This document shows positions 34,418 to 43,977 of a DNA stretch of 64,000 bases, in pieces. The translations under genes were made by a program, and so were the position numbers. The DNA lies in NCBI GenBank assembly GCA_964419935.1, contig CAYQQJ010000001.1, positions 170,442-234,441 of the forward strand, given 5' to 3'. Under the pieces are notes generated by a model that made no database searches, was not told the origin of the DNA, and saw nothing but the letters and a program-made list of their open reading frames with translations. Source of the stretch: CAYQQJ01 sp964419935 (lineage in GTDB: Bacteria > Pseudomonadota > Gammaproteobacteria > Pseudomonadales > Cellvibrionaceae). Position 1 is the first letter of the stretch. The number at the start of each line of letters is the position of its first letter.

Positions 34418-35977
34418 ATGAATAATCAGATCAAAAAAATCGTGATCGTCGGCGGCGGTACGGCAGGATGGCTAACGGCTGGATCATTGGCGGCGGAACA
34501 TGGTGTGGGCGATAATCCCATTCATGTGACGTTGATTGAATCGCCCGACATTAACCCTCTGCGGGTGGGCGAGGGGACGTGGCCATCAATGCGCACCACG
34601 CTGCAAAAAATCGGTATATCGGAGTCCGACTTTATACGCGAATGCGATGTTAGCTTTAAGCAAGGCTCCAAGTTTGTCGGGTGGCACAATGGCGCTGATG
34701 ATGCTTATTATCATCCTTTTACGCTACCAGAGGCCTACAGCGAAATAAACCTGGTGCAAAGTTGGCAACGGATTCGCGAGAATATCAGTTTTGCCGATGC
34801 GGTGTCTCCGCAGAGTTATCTGTGTAATCTCGATCTTGCACCTAAACAGATCACCACCCCTGAATATGCGTTTTATGTCAATTATGGATACCATCTTGAC
34901 TCCGGAAGGTTTTCCGAATTCCTTAAAAGGCACTGCGTCGAAAAGCTTGGCGTGCAGCACATAATAGACAACGTGATCGACGTGAATGAATCAGGTGATG
35001 GTTACGTCGAATCGGTGAATTTGCAGAGTCAGGGTGTTGTATCGGGAGACTTGTTTGTCGATTGCAGTGGCTTCTCATCAATTTTGCTCGGAAAACACTA
35101 TCGGGTTCCTTTTAATTCTGTTCAGAACACCTTGTTCAACGATATGGCGCTAGCGGCTCAGGTGCCTTATAGCGAGCCAGGTGCTGCCATTGCATCTCAC
35201 ACGCTATCAACGGCCCAAGCGGCTGGCTGGATCTGGGATATTGGTTTGGCTTCAAGACGAGGCGTTGGATATGTTTTCTCCAGCGCTCATACGTCGGTCG
35301 ATAACGCAGAGCGAGATCTGAGACAGTATCTGGAATCAAGCATTGGCCGATACAAAGCGGAAGAACTTCCAATCAAAGCGATCAAGATCAATTCAGGGTA
35401 TCGTGAAACTTTGTGGCACAAAAACTGTGTGGCCATCGGTGTGTCAGCTGGCTTTCTTGAACCGCTGGAAGCGACGGCGCTGGTGTTTGTTGAGCTTTCC
35501 GCAAAGATGTTGACGATGCAGCTGCCCGCGAATCGGGATGCAATGCGTATTGTTGCTCAACGATTCAACGCGTTTTTCCGGGAACGATGGTCGGGAGTGA
35601 TCGATTTCCTGAAGCTACATTACGTGCTTACACAAAGAACAGACACAGATTATTGGCGAGACAACTGTAATAGAGAGACAATACCGGATAGTCTTCAGGA
35701 GCTACTCAAGTTGTGGCATTCTCAGCCACCCTGGCACTTTGAGTCAGCGCAACTGGATGAAATGTTTCCCTCCGCCAGTTTTCAGTATGTGCTCTATGGT
35801 ATGGGTTTCAATACCGCGCCACGGTTGACAACTTCCCGCTCAGAGATGCAGGCTAGGGCTCGGGCTACGCAGGTATTCGAGGAGAATCATCGAAAGTCCC
35901 GGCAACTTGCTGCTGCACTGCCAACGAACAGAGAGCTTATTGATAGGATCAAGGAGTTCGGTCTACAGAAAATATAA
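34418..35977 (+). CDS. Flavin-dependent halogenase-like protein, W-x-W-D-I-G type
   Basis: A 519-residue PF04820 (tryptophan halogenase) homologue. FAD site GGGTAGW (12-18). Lys81 (SFKQGSKF) aligns with the catalytic Lys79 of PrnA/RebH, and Glu351 in EPLEAT with PrnA Glu346. The W-x-W-x-I-P motif is changed to WIWDIG (271-276), and the usual Ser after the Glu is Ala. It therefore keeps the core lysine and glutamate but belongs to a divergent subgroup shared with the gene at 48203. Whether it halogenates is unknown. First of a halogenase-SapC-cupin run. No clear ribosome-binding site precedes the ATG. Confidence 0.9.
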   Translation: MNNQIKKIVIVGGGTAGWLTAGSLAAEHGVGDNPIHVTLIESPDINPLRVGEGTWPSMRTTLQKIGISESDFIRECDVSFKQGSKFVGWHNGADDAYYHPFTLPEAYSEINLVQSWQRIRENISFADAVSPQSYLCNLDLAPKQITTPEYAFYVNYGYHLDSGRFSEFLKRHCVEKLGVQHIIDNVIDVNESGDGYVESVNLQSQGVVSGDLFVDCSGFSSILLGKHYRVPFNSVQNTLFNDMALAAQVPYSEPGAAIASHTLSTAQAAGWIWDIGLASRRGVGYVFSSAHTSVDNAERDLRQYLESSIGRYKAEELPIKAIKINSGYRETLWHKNCVAIGVSAGFLEPLEATALVFVELSAKMLTMQLPANRDAMRIVAQRFNAFFRERWSGVIDFLKLHYVLTQRTDTDYWRDNCNRETIPDSLQELLKLWHSQPPWHFESAQLDEMFPSASFQYVLYGMGFNTAPRLTTSRSEMQARARATQVFEENHRKSRQLAAALPTNRELIDRIKEFGLQKI

Positions 35978-36002
35978 TGTATACGAAAGAGTTGACTACG
36001 AT

Positions 36003-36725
36003 ATGACCAATCATGTGTTACTAAATAACATCGAACACAAAGACTTGAAAGTTATAGCCGACAGGTCGGCTGAGTATGGCGATGGCGTTATGCTTGCGTT
36101 GCTGTTTCCGGTGGAGTTCCGCCGAGCCCAGGCGGATTACCCAATCTTCTTTCACAAGAATTCCGATACGGGAGAGTTCGTCGCCGTAGCATTATTCGGA
36201 TTCCGCGAAGCGGAGAATCTCTATTTGAATGATAGCGGTTGGGACGCTGCATATATTCCGCTGACAGTGGAGCGCCAACCATTTTTGATTGGGTTGCAAA
36301 AACGCCAGAGTCAGGACGGTGATCAGGTTCAGCGTATGATTCATATCGATCTTGACAATCCGCGTGTTAGCCAGAGTCAAGGCGAGCCGCTTTTTCTGGA
36401 ATTAGGCGGCAGTGCTCCGTATCTGGAGCGAATGAAGTCTGTGTTGGAGGCAATAGACTATGGCTACAACGATGGCAAGAGCTTTATCAAGGCGCTTGTG
36501 GAGTTCGAGCTCATTGAACCCTTTTCACTGAACGCCACCCTAAGGGATGGATCGCCTTTGAGTCTGCAGGGTTTCTATACCATTAATGAAGACCGGCTCA
36601 GAGCTTTGAATGGAGATGCGTTTGCGCAGTTAAATGCGGACGGCCATCTTGATGCAATTTATATGGCAGTCGCATCACAGTCCAATATTGAAAAGCTGAT
36701 TGCGAAGAAGAATGAATCCTTATAG
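36003..36725 (+). CDS. SapC family protein, copy 1
   Basis: A 240-residue PF07277 protein. Recognisable segments are VLLNNIEHKDLKV at the N-terminus, FPVEFRRAQADYPIFF, LYLNDSGWDAAYIPL and a C-terminal GFYTINEDRL. The start ATG at 36003 is favoured by alignment with the second copy (43978); the longer frame overlaps the halogenase. No signal peptide, so it is probably cytosolic. SapC was named in the Campylobacter fetus S-layer locus, but its role is unproven. It lies 25 bp after the halogenase and 42 bp before the cupin gene. Confidence 0.9.
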   Translation: MTNHVLLNNIEHKDLKVIADRSAEYGDGVMLALLFPVEFRRAQADYPIFFHKNSDTGEFVAVALFGFREAENLYLNDSGWDAAYIPLTVERQPFLIGLQKRQSQDGDQVQRMIHIDLDNPRVSQSQGEPLFLELGGSAPYLERMKSVLEAIDYGYNDGKSFIKALVEFELIEPFSLNATLRDGSPLSLQGFYTINEDRLRALNGDAFAQLNADGHLDAIYMAVASQSNIEKLIAKKNESL

Positions 36726-36767
36726 CTTCATGTGAATCGGAAATGACAGCAAAAGTAGTAACACACT

Positions 36768-37781
36768 ATGTTAACCATTGAACGAACGGTGGAAGAGGTG
36801 GTTGTTGGCGACAGTAGCCTTTTGCCCGAACACGTACTTGTGTCAGATCAGCCTGTTGTACTTCGAGGGTTGGTTGAAGACTGGCCGACAGTCAAGGCGG
36901 GAAAGCGTTCGGTGGTCGCTGCTGATCGTTACTTGCGTGGATTTTACAAGGGCGCACCCGTTACTGCCTATGTTGGTGACCCATCAATAAACGGCAGGAT
37001 TTTCTATAACGAAGATTTCACAGGGTTCAACTTCCGTTCGTCTGAGATTGATCTGAATGATGTTCTGGATAAAATTCTGGAAAGCGCTGGCGTTGAGCAG
37101 CCGCCCACCTTTTACGTGGGCTCAACACTAGTAGATAGGTGGTTGCCGGGTTTCAGAGCTGATAACGATATTGCACTGGGGCAATACAACCCGATGATGA
37201 GTATCTGGATTGGCAATCAAAGCCGAATCCCTGCTCATTATGATTTTCCAGATAATATCGCCTGTAATGTTGTCGGCCGTCGGAGGTTTATTTTATTTCC
37301 TCCAGACCAATTGGCAAACCTGTACGTCGGTCCACTTGACTTCACTCCGTCAGGCCAGTCCATTAGCCTCGTCGATTTCCACCATCCGGACTACGACAAA
37401 TACCCATTATTCCGCAAAGCTGTAGAATCGGCGATGGTTGTCGAATTGGACCCGGGCGACGCCCTTTTTATTCCCAGCATGTGGTGGCACCATGTTGAGG
37501 CATTGACGGATTACAATGTCCTTGTGAACTATTGGTGGCGGCGGAGCCCGAACTTTCTGGGCGCTCCGATGAACGTGTTGTACCACGCAATCATGTGCAT
37601 GCGTGACTTGCCGGACTCTCAGCGAAAAGCATGGCAGGGTGTGTTGGATCATTATGTTTTCAATTTCAATGGGGATGCCGTTGCTCATATACCCGATCAC
37701 GCGCGCGGGGTCTTGGAGCCGGTGGATGACCTGCTTGCGCGTCGCCTACGGGCACAACTACTTAACAAATTGAATCGCTAG
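36768..37781 (+). CDS. Cupin_8/JmjC-like Fe(II) oxygenase, copy 1
   Basis: A 337-residue protein of the PF13621 (cupin-like) group. Metal triad: His157 and Asp159 (HYDFPDN), His241 (WWHHV); RRRFILFPP is the conserved strand after the HxD. The fold resembles FIH/JmjC 2-oxoglutarate dioxygenases, which hydroxylate proteins or peptides. It is the last gene of the first module. Its stop codon TAG is also the first three bases of the terminal repeat of a MITE-like element, so an insertion seems to have occurred at the gene's end. Confidence 0.88.
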   Translation: MLTIERTVEEVVVGDSSLLPEHVLVSDQPVVLRGLVEDWPTVKAGKRSVVAADRYLRGFYKGAPVTAYVGDPSINGRIFYNEDFTGFNFRSSEIDLNDVLDKILESAGVEQPPTFYVGSTLVDRWLPGFRADNDIALGQYNPMMSIWIGNQSRIPAHYDFPDNIACNVVGRRRFILFPPDQLANLYVGPLDFTPSGQSISLVDFHHPDYDKYPLFRKAVESAMVVELDPGDALFIPSMWWHHVEALTDYNVLVNYWWRRSPNFLGAPMNVLYHAIMCMRDLPDSQRKAWQGVLDHYVFNFNGDAVAHIPDHARGVLEPVDDLLARRLRAQLLNKLNR

Positions 37782-37924
37782 TAGGCTGTTGAAAAACGTT
37801 GGCGAGGCAGTCAGCGCAAGGCAAAAATTGGTGAAAAAGCGGAGTTTACACGTAGTAAATGAGTATTTTGAGCCAATTTTTAACGCCGCGATGGCAGCGC
37901 AGGTAGTTTTTCAACAACCTGCTA
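37779..37924. mobile_element. MITE-like inverted-repeat element at the cupin stop
   Basis: 146 bp bounded by TAGTAGGCTGTTGAAAAAC at 37779-37797 and its near-mirror GTTTTTCAACAACCTGCTA at 37906-37924. The arms pair over 17 of 19 positions. No transposase inside. The TGTTGAAAAA terminal pattern resembles small non-autonomous repeats of other gammaproteobacteria; the parent IS was not identified. Confidence 0.7.
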
Positions 37925-37977
37925 GGACCTTGTCGGGCTGACATGTTCGCTCGAACAAACTATGTGAGGCATCAATT

Positions 37978-39462
37978 TTGAATCAAAGCGCTATTCGGAA
38001 AATCGTGATCGCCGGAGGCGGTACAGCAGGGTGGATGGCTGCGGCTGCAATTTCGAGACTCCTGGGGAAGAACCTTCATATCTCGCTAATCGAATCAGAT
38101 GAGATTTCTACCGTTGGAGTCGGCGAAGCCACAATACCGACGTTGTTGACGTTTCATAAGTTGCTCAAAATTGATGAGCAAGAGTTCATGACTGCAGTTC
38201 AAGGCACATTTAAGCTGGGTATTGGCTTTAAGGACTGGCTAGCGATCGGAGAAGACTATATTCACTCCTTTGGCGCGACGGGCAGGGACTGCTGGGCCGC
38301 GGGGTTCCAGCATTTCTGGCTGAAGGGGCTGACAAAGGGGGTCAGCGCGGACTTGGGTGACTATTGTGTTGAACATGTGGCGGCACGAGACAATAGATTC
38401 GGTGTTTTACCAAATCAAAGGCTGAATTACGCGTACCATATTGATGCAGGGCTGTACGCCAAGTTCTTGCGAAAAATCAGTGAGCAGCATGGTGTACATC
38501 GAATTGAAGGAAAGATCACCGATGTGCAGGTCAATCATGACAGCGGTTTTATCGAGTCGGTTCGGTTGGAAAGCGGCGCGCAGGTCGCCGGAGATCTTTT
38601 CATTGATTGTACCGGCTTTCGCGGCCTCTTAATCGAACAGACCCTACACACAGGCTATGACGATTGGTCCCACTGGCTGCCAAGCGATAGTGCCGTAGCG
38701 GTGCAAACTCAATCTGTCGATAGCCCTTTGCCCTACACTCGCACTATCGCGCACGAATCTGGATGGCAGTGGCGTATACCATTGCAGAGCCGTGTTGGAA
38801 ATGGCTTGGTTTATTGCAGCCGATATTGCTCTGATTCAGATGCCGAAAAGACCTTGATGGACAATATTCTGGGCGACACCATCACAGACCCGAAGTTGAT
38901 TAGATTCAGAACCGGGCAAAGGCGCAAGCACTGGAATAAAAACTGCGTCGCTCTGGGGCTCGCCGCAGGTTTCATCGAGCCATTGGAATCAACAAGCATT
39001 CATCTTATCCAACGAGGGATAATCCGGCTAATGCAGTTGTTCCCCGTGCGCGAGATACAACAGGTTGATGTGGATGAATTCAACAAGCAAACCGAATCCG
39101 AAACCGCCAATATCAGAGACTTCATTATTGCGCATTATCACCTAACCGAAAGGACAGACTCCAGGTTTTGGCGACATTGCCAAACGATGCCGATACCAGA
39201 TTCACTTGCTCACAGAATAGAATTGTTCAGAGAAACCGGTCGAGTCTTCATGGGGCAAAATGAATTGTTTTCGGAAGGTTCATGGATGCAAGTGATGCTC
39301 GGACAGGGCGTTGTGCCGAAAGAATATCATCCCATAGTTGACTTGATGAGCGATGCCGAGCTCGACGCGTTCTTGCGGAACATCAAAGCATCCGTACAGC
39401 AAAAGGTTGAAACGTTGCCTGCGCACATGGAGTTTGTTAACGCCTATTGCCGTGCTGACTGA
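37978..39462 (+). CDS. Flavin-dependent halogenase-like protein, W-x-W-R-I-P type
   Basis: A 494-residue tryptophan-halogenase homologue with the complete set of marks: GGGTAGW (13-19), Lys79 (GTFKLG), WQWRIP (263-268) and EPLEST (334-339) with Glu337. These correspond to the FAD site, catalytic Lys, the signature that separates halogenases from monooxygenases, and the catalytic Glu. Start is TTG with GAGG 8 bases upstream; an ATG 16 bases earlier leads straight to a stop. The DUF6445-like gene follows 22 bp on. Substrate unknown; free tryptophan is not assured for this subgroup. Confidence 0.9.
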   Translation: MNQSAIRKIVIAGGGTAGWMAAAAISRLLGKNLHISLIESDEISTVGVGEATIPTLLTFHKLLKIDEQEFMTAVQGTFKLGIGFKDWLAIGEDYIHSFGATGRDCWAAGFQHFWLKGLTKGVSADLGDYCVEHVAARDNRFGVLPNQRLNYAYHIDAGLYAKFLRKISEQHGVHRIEGKITDVQVNHDSGFIESVRLESGAQVAGDLFIDCTGFRGLLIEQTLHTGYDDWSHWLPSDSAVAVQTQSVDSPLPYTRTIAHESGWQWRIPLQSRVGNGLVYCSRYCSDSDAEKTLMDNILGDTITDPKLIRFRTGQRRKHWNKNCVALGLAAGFIEPLESTSIHLIQRGIIRLMQLFPVREIQQVDVDEFNKQTESETANIRDFIIAHYHLTERTDSRFWRHCQTMPIPDSLAHRIELFRETGRVFMGQNELFSEGSWMQVMLGQGVVPKEYHPIVDLMSDAELDAFLRNIKASVQQKVETLPAHMEFVNAYCRAD

Positions 39463-39484
39463 TTCCGCCCAACTTTAACTCACA

Positions 39485-40225
39485 ATGCAAATGGTAGACG
39501 CGCTAACCGATATGTCAGAACCGACAGTTGTCATCAATCCAGAATACGAGCTTCAGACGTTTCGCATAGGGCGTGAGCGCACCCCGGTTCTTGTTATTGA
39601 TGACTTGATCAAGAATATTGACGAAGTCATCGAATTCGCGCGTTCCAGTTCTTCTTTTGAGCCCGACAAAACGTCCGGCTATCCCGGCGTTAGAGCAAAG
39701 CTCGAGCGAAGTTACGTGGTGTCTGTTCTGAACCTGGTTTACCCGCTGTTGTACAAGATGTATTCCATTCCGCGTCAGCTTCGGCTGCGGCCCAAGGCCA
39801 CTTTCTATTCTCTGGTGGCAAAGCCCGAAGCTGACCTGCTTCCGCTGCAGTGCGTACCTCATTTTGACAGTAACCACCATTTTTATTTTGCGACCGTTCA
39901 CTACCTAAATCCAGGGAGCTTTGGCGGCACCGGATTTTTCCGTCATAGGCCGACCGGTTACGAAAACATCTGGGATAGCCGCTGCCAGCCCTATGTTGAT
40001 TCGGCCGATGCGTTCATCCAGAAAAATGGTCTGCCGGAACAGCGATACATTGGGGGCAGTAACGAACACTATGAACTCTATGATCAAGTTGACTATAAGG
40101 AGAATCGTTTCGTTGCGTACCCTGGAACGCTGTTACATTCTGCTCTGATTAACCCGTCCCGTGACATCAACCCGGACCCCCGTAGTGGGCGTCTGACCGC
40201 CAATATATTTGTTGATTTTGAATGA
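39485..40225 (+). CDS. DUF6445-like protein, putative Fe(II)/2-oxoglutarate dioxygenase
   Basis: A 246-residue protein. His126 and Asp128 (PHFDSN), His218 (GTLLHSA) and Arg236 (SGRLTAN) follow the HxD...H...R order of prolyl-hydroxylase-type dioxygenases, with GGTGFFRH between them. This is my reading of the sequence; Pfam lists the group only as a domain of unknown function. It is 22 bp after the halogenase and before a second receptor. No signal peptide. Its presence next to halogenases suggests it modifies the same substrate. Confidence 0.7.
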   Translation: MQMVDALTDMSEPTVVINPEYELQTFRIGRERTPVLVIDDLIKNIDEVIEFARSSSSFEPDKTSGYPGVRAKLERSYVVSVLNLVYPLLYKMYSIPRQLRLRPKATFYSLVAKPEADLLPLQCVPHFDSNHHFYFATVHYLNPGSFGGTGFFRHRPTGYENIWDSRCQPYVDSADAFIQKNGLPEQRYIGGSNEHYELYDQVDYKENRFVAYPGTLLHSALINPSRDINPDPRSGRLTANIFVDFE

Positions 40226-40779
40226 TGGCCATTTTTTATTGGATATTCAGGTGTTATATGCGCTACGTCTTTGATTCAAGGAAATTGCGGTGCTGTAAAT
40301 GCCTCGCATGGCGGATAATCATGCGGTTCGAATGGGGGGCGTGGCGGGCTGATCAAAATTTAATCAAGTGCCGAATTCCAAGTATAATGGCAGCTTGCGA
40401 TGAATAAGATATACCTTCTCCCAGAGGCAGAAGGTCCGAGCCACCGAAACGGCTTAAAGATCGTTTCTGGCAGTTCTGATTTATGCCATCGGATTATCCA
40501 TTTTATCTTGAATAGCCTGAAGCAGTATGGGAAACTGTGCCCCATTCGTGAAACCGGTTACTGCCCAGGTAGAATGGGGTCCGCGCGGATGTAAGTGGCC
40601 CGTTGCCCGCCGAATCACAGAGGTGTTGAAATCGATGATCGTGGCAGATTTTTCTGTGGCGGCCATCAGTTAAGCAATACGTGGCTTAAGGATAAGCGAC
40701 GTAAGGTACAAGGGATTTGCGATGGAATTCACCAAACCATCACTTCATGAAGATAAAAAAATCCGAGGAGAGCTTCATA
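40226..40779. other. Promoter region of second receptor gene
   Basis: 554 bp without a gene. A short palindrome CGCATG-N9-CATGCG lies at 40305-40325. GAGGAG 9 bases before the ATG serves the receptor. No open frame here is convincing. Confidence 0.5.
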
Positions 40780-43700
40780 ATGAGAAATATCAGCTTTAAA
40801 AAGAAACTGATCGCAACGACGATCGGGTCTTATGCTTTAGCCGGCTTTAGTGGCATGGCGGTAGCGCAAGACAACAATCAGCACATGATTGCTGAAGAGG
40901 TTGTGGTAACGGGCATTCGCGCCAGTCTGGAACGCTCCATGGACCTTAAACGTGAGAGCAGCGGTGTAGTAGACGGCATCTCCGCCGAGGACATCGGTAA
41001 GTTCCCCGATACCAACTTGGCCGAATCTCTGCAGCGCATCACTGGTGTCTCGATCAACCGTCAAAACGGCGAAGGCTCCAAAGTTACCGTTCGTGGCCTG
41101 GGCCCCGAATTCAACCTGGTAACTCTCAACGGTCGCCAGATGCCTGGTGCCACCATTGGTGCTACCTTCGCTTCCGGGTCGCGCTCGTTTGACTTCGCGA
41201 ACCTGGCCTCTGAAGGCGTACAGGCCGTAGAGGTGTACAAAACCTCCCGCGCTGACGTTCCCTCCGGCGGTATGGGTGCAACCATCAATATCGTTACTCC
41301 CCAGCCCCTTGAAACTGGCCCAAGAGCGTCTGTTGGTATAAAAGGCGTTTGGGATGACTCTTCCTCCGACGACAAATTAACCCCGGAGATTTCCGGTATC
41401 TACAGCGACACCTTTGCCGACGGCAAGTTTGGTGTCGCGGTGACCGGTAGTTATCAGCAGCGCGAGAGCGGCTTCGCCAATGCCATTACAGGCGCCGGCT
41501 GGAGTAGCAATCGCGGCAGTGTGGACATGGACTGGGGCGGCGAGGAAGGCGTTGACTGGGCCTGGGGCGGCATGGGAATGGGCAACGTTCAAAACCAGCC
41601 AGCCGATAACGATGTATACGGCATCCCACAGCAAGTCGGCTACTCCTTTGGCAAAACTGATCGTGAACGTATCAACGGCCAGTTGACCCTGCAATTTGCG
41701 CCCACTGACGAGCTGACTGCCACACTAGACTACACCTACAGTTCGCAGAAAATAGAATCAAGCTATAACGACCTGGGTGCCTGGTTTGCTCTGTCAAACG
41801 CACCTCAAAGCGCTATCTTTACCGACAATGACTCCCCTGCTGTGCAAACACCGCTGCTGTACTCTGAAAGTGCCGACGGTGGCGACTTGACCTTTGGTTC
41901 TGGTGTTGAAAAAGTCAAGTCCGAAAATAAGTCCATCGGCTTCAATATTGAGTGGCAGCCCCTGGACGAGTTGCGCCTGAGCCTGGACGCGCACAGTTCA
42001 GAAGCAGTTCTTGGCCCCGACGGCCCCTACGGCAACAGTGCTGGTATTTCCGTTACCTCCTTTAGCCGCCAGCGCACCACCCTAAACAGCAGTGGCGAAG
42101 TTCCAGCGCTGGTACTGGATTTGGAAAACAGCCAGGGCGGCTATGACGTTCTGCAAGAAGACTTGCAGGCATCTGGTAGCTGGTTCCGCGAGTCCCACTC
42201 CGAGCACAAAATCGATCAGATTCAGCTCGAGGGTAACTGGGAATTCAACGACCAGTGGAACGTTGACTTTGGTTACGCCTGGACCGAAGGCGAATTTAAC
42301 TCCGCCTACTCCCATAACGGCCGTGAGTCCTGGGGTGGCCTGGGTGAGCCGGGTGAACTGCCCGACGAGATATTCTCCCGGGACAGCATCCTGAAGTACT
42401 TCTCTGGCTCCTTTGGCGAGACCACTCAAGAGCAAATTGACTTCCTCGGTGGCACCAACACCGCCATTATCGATCAGCGTTTCGTAACTGATTTTTACGC
42501 CCTGCGCGACTACGTCGCCACTAATTATGATGACGGTCAAGGCTTGGCCGAATGTGCCGATGGCTCTACCTGGTACTGCACTGCCACGCCTGATACCTTC
42601 CAGCAAATCGTAGAAACCACCAACAGTGCTTTCGTGCAGGTGAATTACGAGACTGATCTTGCGGGCATGGTATTCGCGGCTAACGCTGGCGTGCGCTACC
42701 TGGAGACCGATGTTGAGGCACCTTACACCGGGTTCACTTATAACCCGATTCGCTGGGTGACTACCAACGAGTTCGACTTGACCACCGTTGACGGCAGTGC
42801 TACCACCATTAGCGATAGCGGCAGCTACGATAACTTCCTGCCCTCGCTGGACTTGCGTTTGGATGTGACTGATGAGATCACGTTGCGTGCCTCTGCCAGC
42901 AAGAGCATTGCGCGCCCGGATTGGCTGGCATTGCGCGGTACCAACTACGGTGGCGTGCGTGCTTTCGGGATCGAAGCCTCAGCGGGTAATCCCAACCTGA
43001 AACCCTATGAGTCGGTTAACTTTGACATCTCGGCGGAGTGGTACTACGACGATGCCAGCTACGCCTCCTTGGGTTACTTCCGTAAGAAGGTGTCCAACTT
43101 CATTAGCGCCAACACTGAAACTCGGGACGGCCCTGCAGGCGCTTATATGCCTACAGAAGGGCCGCGCGCCCAAGCCGCCTTTGCTGCAGGTGTTGACCGC
43201 AACGATCCAGAGGCAGTTCGTGAGTACATACTCAACAACTTCCCCGACCCGGACACCGCCTACACCGATGCCAATGGCCAAATTGTCATTGTAGGTATTC
43301 CTGGTGAAGACCCCATCGCTCGCGCAAGCGTGTCTACGCAATTCAACTCTGATCGTGACGTCACCATCGACGGTGTGGAAGCCAACATTCAGCACACGTT
43401 CTGGGACACTGGTTTTGGCGTAATTGCCAACTACACAGTTGTTAGTCAAGATACCGACTACGACAACTTGGCGGTAGGCACGCCTCAGACACCCATGACC
43501 GGCTTGAGTGATTCAGCCAACCTGATTGGTTTTTACGAGAAGAACGGCTTCCAGGCGCGGATCGCCTACAACTGGCGTGACAGCTTCCTGGCTGACACCA
43601 ATTGGGGTATTGACGGCTCCAAAGGTCCTTTGTATGTGGAAGCCTATAGCCAAGTTGATGTTAACGTCAGTTATGACTTTACAGACAACCTGACTGTCTT

Positions 43701-43821
43701 CCTGGAAGGTCTTAACGTAACCGAAGAGTCGGGCCGCAACCACGGTCGTAGCGAGAACATGGCCGCAGGCTGGTATGAAGGTTACGCGCGCTACAATATC
43801 GGCGCCCGTTACAACTTCTAA
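40780..43821 (+). CDS. TonB-dependent receptor (TIGR01782-like), module 2
   Basis: A 1013-residue receptor paralogous to the one at 31272. Signal peptide to AVA|Q (29), EEVVVTG TonB-box region, plug signature GKFPDTNLAESLQRITGVS and VTVRGLGPEFNLVTLNGRQ, ending GARYNF. The first 30 residues differ from the first receptor at only four positions, while the barrels diverge much more, so the pair probably handles different but related ligands. The start at 40780 is supported by GAGGAG and alignment. Two hairpins follow. Third-position G/C is higher than in the genes after it. Confidence 0.95.
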   Translation: MRNISFKKKLIATTIGSYALAGFSGMAVAQDNNQHMIAEEVVVTGIRASLERSMDLKRESSGVVDGISAEDIGKFPDTNLAESLQRITGVSINRQNGEGSKVTVRGLGPEFNLVTLNGRQMPGATIGATFASGSRSFDFANLASEGVQAVEVYKTSRADVPSGGMGATINIVTPQPLETGPRASVGIKGVWDDSSSDDKLTPEISGIYSDTFADGKFGVAVTGSYQQRESGFANAITGAGWSSNRGSVDMDWGGEEGVDWAWGGMGMGNVQNQPADNDVYGIPQQVGYSFGKTDRERINGQLTLQFAPTDELTATLDYTYSSQKIESSYNDLGAWFALSNAPQSAIFTDNDSPAVQTPLLYSESADGGDLTFGSGVEKVKSENKSIGFNIEWQPLDELRLSLDAHSSEAVLGPDGPYGNSAGISVTSFSRQRTTLNSSGEVPALVLDLENSQGGYDVLQEDLQASGSWFRESHSEHKIDQIQLEGNWEFNDQWNVDFGYAWTEGEFNSAYSHNGRESWGGLGEPGELPDEIFSRDSILKYFSGSFGETTQEQIDFLGGTNTAIIDQRFVTDFYALRDYVATNYDDGQGLAECADGSTWYCTATPDTFQQIVETTNSAFVQVNYETDLAGMVFAANAGVRYLETDVEAPYTGFTYNPIRWVTTNEFDLTTVDGSATTISDSGSYDNFLPSLDLRLDVTDEITLRASASKSIARPDWLALRGTNYGGVRAFGIEASAGNPNLKPYESVNFDISAEWYYDDASYASLGYFRKKVSNFISANTETRDGPAGAYMPTEGPRAQAAFAAGVDRNDPEAVREYILNNFPDPDTAYTDANGQIVIVGIPGEDPIARASVSTQFNSDRDVTIDGVEANIQHTFWDTGFGVIANYTVVSQDTDYDNLAVGTPQTPMTGLSDSANLIGFYEKNGFQARIAYNWRDSFLADTNWGIDGSKGPLYVEAYSQVDVNVSYDFTDNLTVFLEGLNVTEESGRNHGRSENMAAGWYEGYARYNIGARYNF

Positions 43822-43832
43822 CCAGAAAGGGA

Positions 43833-43863
43833 CCTTCCATTCTCTCTAGTGGAGAATGGAAGG
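43833..43863. terminator. Strong hairpin after second receptor, no T-run
   Basis: CCTTCCATTCTC (43833-43844), a 7-base loop and GAGAATGGAAGG (43852-43863), a perfect 12-bp stem just after the receptor stop. Lacking a T-run, it may protect the mRNA 3' end or pause polymerase. Confidence 0.7.
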
Positions 43864-43913
43864 AACAAAGGTTGGATTAATTGACAATCCGTCAATAAGG
43901 ATCCATTCTAAAG

Positions 43914-43944
43914 AAGGGTCGCTCTCTGTAGTGGCCCTTTTTTT
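43914..43944 (+). terminator. Terminator before SapC copy 2
   Basis: AAGGGTC (43914-43920) pairs with GGCCCTT (43933-43939) with one G-U pair, followed by T-rich sequence. It again separates the receptor from the downstream accessory genes. Confidence 0.7.
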
Positions 43945-43977
43945 ATCACTGGTTGAAAGTTAATAAAGAGTCACGAT

